Notes under the pieces: generated by a model
What the model was told of the DNA's origin: nothing
Database searches by the model: none
Seen by the model: the letters and a program-made list of their open reading frames with translations, nothing else
Part shown: piece by piece, positions 6,416-6,977 of the stretch
Layout: every line of letters begins with the position of its first letter
Position numbering within the stretch: the first letter of the stretch is position 1
Source of the DNA: Chloroflexota bacterium
GTDB taxonomy: Bacteria > Chloroflexota > Anaerolineae > Anaerolineales > Villigracilaceae
NCBI GenBank assembly: GCA_026389975.1
Contig: JAPLGV010000420.1
Coordinates: 1 to 6,977, forward strand
Direction of reading: 5' to 3'
DNA: 6,977 bases
Made by a program: the position numbers and the translations under genes

Positions 6416-6977
6416 CTAGGTGCCTTTGGCTGCTTTGACTTGTGCGGTCAGTACTTCGACCAGATCGAAGAGATCAATCTCCGCGCCGTATTTGGCTATA
6501 TTGAAGATAGGCGCGGTGGGGTCGGTGTTGATGGCGATAATCGTATCGCTATCAGTAATAGCCTCGGCGTGCTCCGGAGCGCCGCTGATGCCTAATGCCA
6601 GGTAAATTTTGGGCTTGACGTGCTTGCCCGATTTACCCACTAGGCGGGAGGTTGCTAACCAGCCTTGATCAATGACCGGTCGTGAACCGGACACAACCGC
6701 TCCGAGCGCCTTGGCCAAATCTTCTGCTAATGAAATATTATCCTGGTTTTGTATCCCACGACCCACGGAAACCAATATCGGTTCCTTGGCAATATCCACG
6801 TCGCCAGATTCCGGCTCGATGTAACTGGCCAGGGTGACTCGTAGAGACTCCAATGCCGGTACCTCGACCTGGGTTACGGTAGGCGACTGCGTACTCTGCC
6901 CCTGTTCGGCTTTATATCCGCCGGGGACCATTGTGACCAGTGCGGTCGGGCTGGGTAAGTCTCCCTCGGCCATGATT
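6416..6977 (-). CDS. etfA: Electron transfer flavoprotein alpha subunit, 3' part (5' end beyond window)
   Basis: This is the C-terminal part of ETF alpha, the subunit that binds FAD in the soluble ETF heterodimer carrying electrons between dehydrogenases and a membrane quinone reductase. The reading frame stays open to the right edge. The ATG at 6973 lies in what should be the inter-domain linker of a protein usually about 320 aa long, so it is very probably internal and the gene is cut by the window. Counting from that Met, the FAD domain shows GRGI (71-74), the SGSRPVIDQGW block (95-105), VGKSGK (112-117), ALGISGA (126-132) and AINTDPTAPIFNIAKYG (147-163), all hallmarks of the family. The position where many ETFs read GAIQH here reads GAPEH. 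The gene ends at TAG, 36 nt before the membrane Fe-S gene, which is its likely redox partner. etfB would be expected further right. Confidence 0.95.
   Translation of the reverse strand, partial: IMAEGDLPSPTALVTMVPGGYKAEQGQSTQSPTVTQVEVPALESLRVTLASYIEPESGDVDIAKEPILVSVGRGIQNQDNISLAEDLAKALGAVVSGSRPVIDQGWLATSRLVGKSGKHVKPKIYLALGISGAPEHAEAITDSDTIIAINTDPTAPIFNIAKYGAEIDLFDLVEVLTAQVKAAKGT

Noticed and set aside
6416..6973. Reading the etfA fragment as a complete 185-aa gene starting at 6973
   Set aside because: The frame remains open upstream of this ATG, there is no room in the window to see a ribosome site, and ETF alpha needs an N-terminal domain that is absent. It is a window truncation rather than a short gene.
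1..6977. CRISPR arrays, insertion sequences, tRNA or rRNA genes
   Set aside because: No spaced direct repeats, transposase-like frames, terminal inverted repeats or RNA-gene sequences were seen. Nearly every base is accounted for by the seven coding regions.

Overview
This window is one strand of genes: seven protein-coding genes, all on the minus strand, packed as a single probable operon read from right (6977) to left (1). Both end genes are cut by the window edges. Gaps between genes are 1 to 52 nt, two pairs overlap, and no terminator or convincing internal promoter is visible. The gene content (electron-transfer flavoprotein, heterodisulfide-reductase-like Fe-S proteins, a membrane cytochrome b/Fe-S fusion) points to an anaerobic bacterium that handles electrons from acyl-CoA oxidation or similar low-potential redox chemistry. 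Desulfobacterota-like and Chloroflexota-like anaerobes both fit. I cannot fix the phylum from this sequence alone.

Layout in transcription order: (1) the 3' part of etfA, the ETF alpha subunit with its FAD domain (6977-6416); (2) a 657-aa membrane protein fusing a NarI-like cytochrome b domain to a two-[4Fe-4S] HdrC-like module and a HdrD-like region with two CCG domains, resembling the ETF:(methyl)menaquinone oxidoreductase (EMO/EtfD-like) family (6379-4406); (3) a membrane sensor histidine kinase with a large extracytoplasmic Cache-type sensor and a HAMP domain (4404-2422); (4) a soluble receiver-plus-histidine-kinase protein (2438-1338); (5) a single-domain receiver (1285-851); (6) HdrC, a two-cluster ferredoxin-like subunit (824-261); (7) HdrB, N-terminal 88 residues only (264-1).

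How the parts may work together (inference): ETF carries electrons from acyl-CoA dehydrogenases to the membrane protein, which passes them to or from quinone. HdrCB is a soluble electron module that could interact with the same pool or with an HdrA-type flavoprotein encoded beyond the left edge. A complete phosphorelay, two kinases and two receivers, sits between the membrane redox gene and hdrCB, and none of its proteins has a DNA-binding domain. The signalling genes look clearly more AT-rich than the cytochrome b/Fe-S gene beside them, so the cassette may have a separate origin. The most interesting points are this embedded relay without a visible output, the complete loss of cluster cysteines in the first CCG domain of the membrane protein, and a perfect 21-bp tandem duplication at the end of the single-domain receiver gene.
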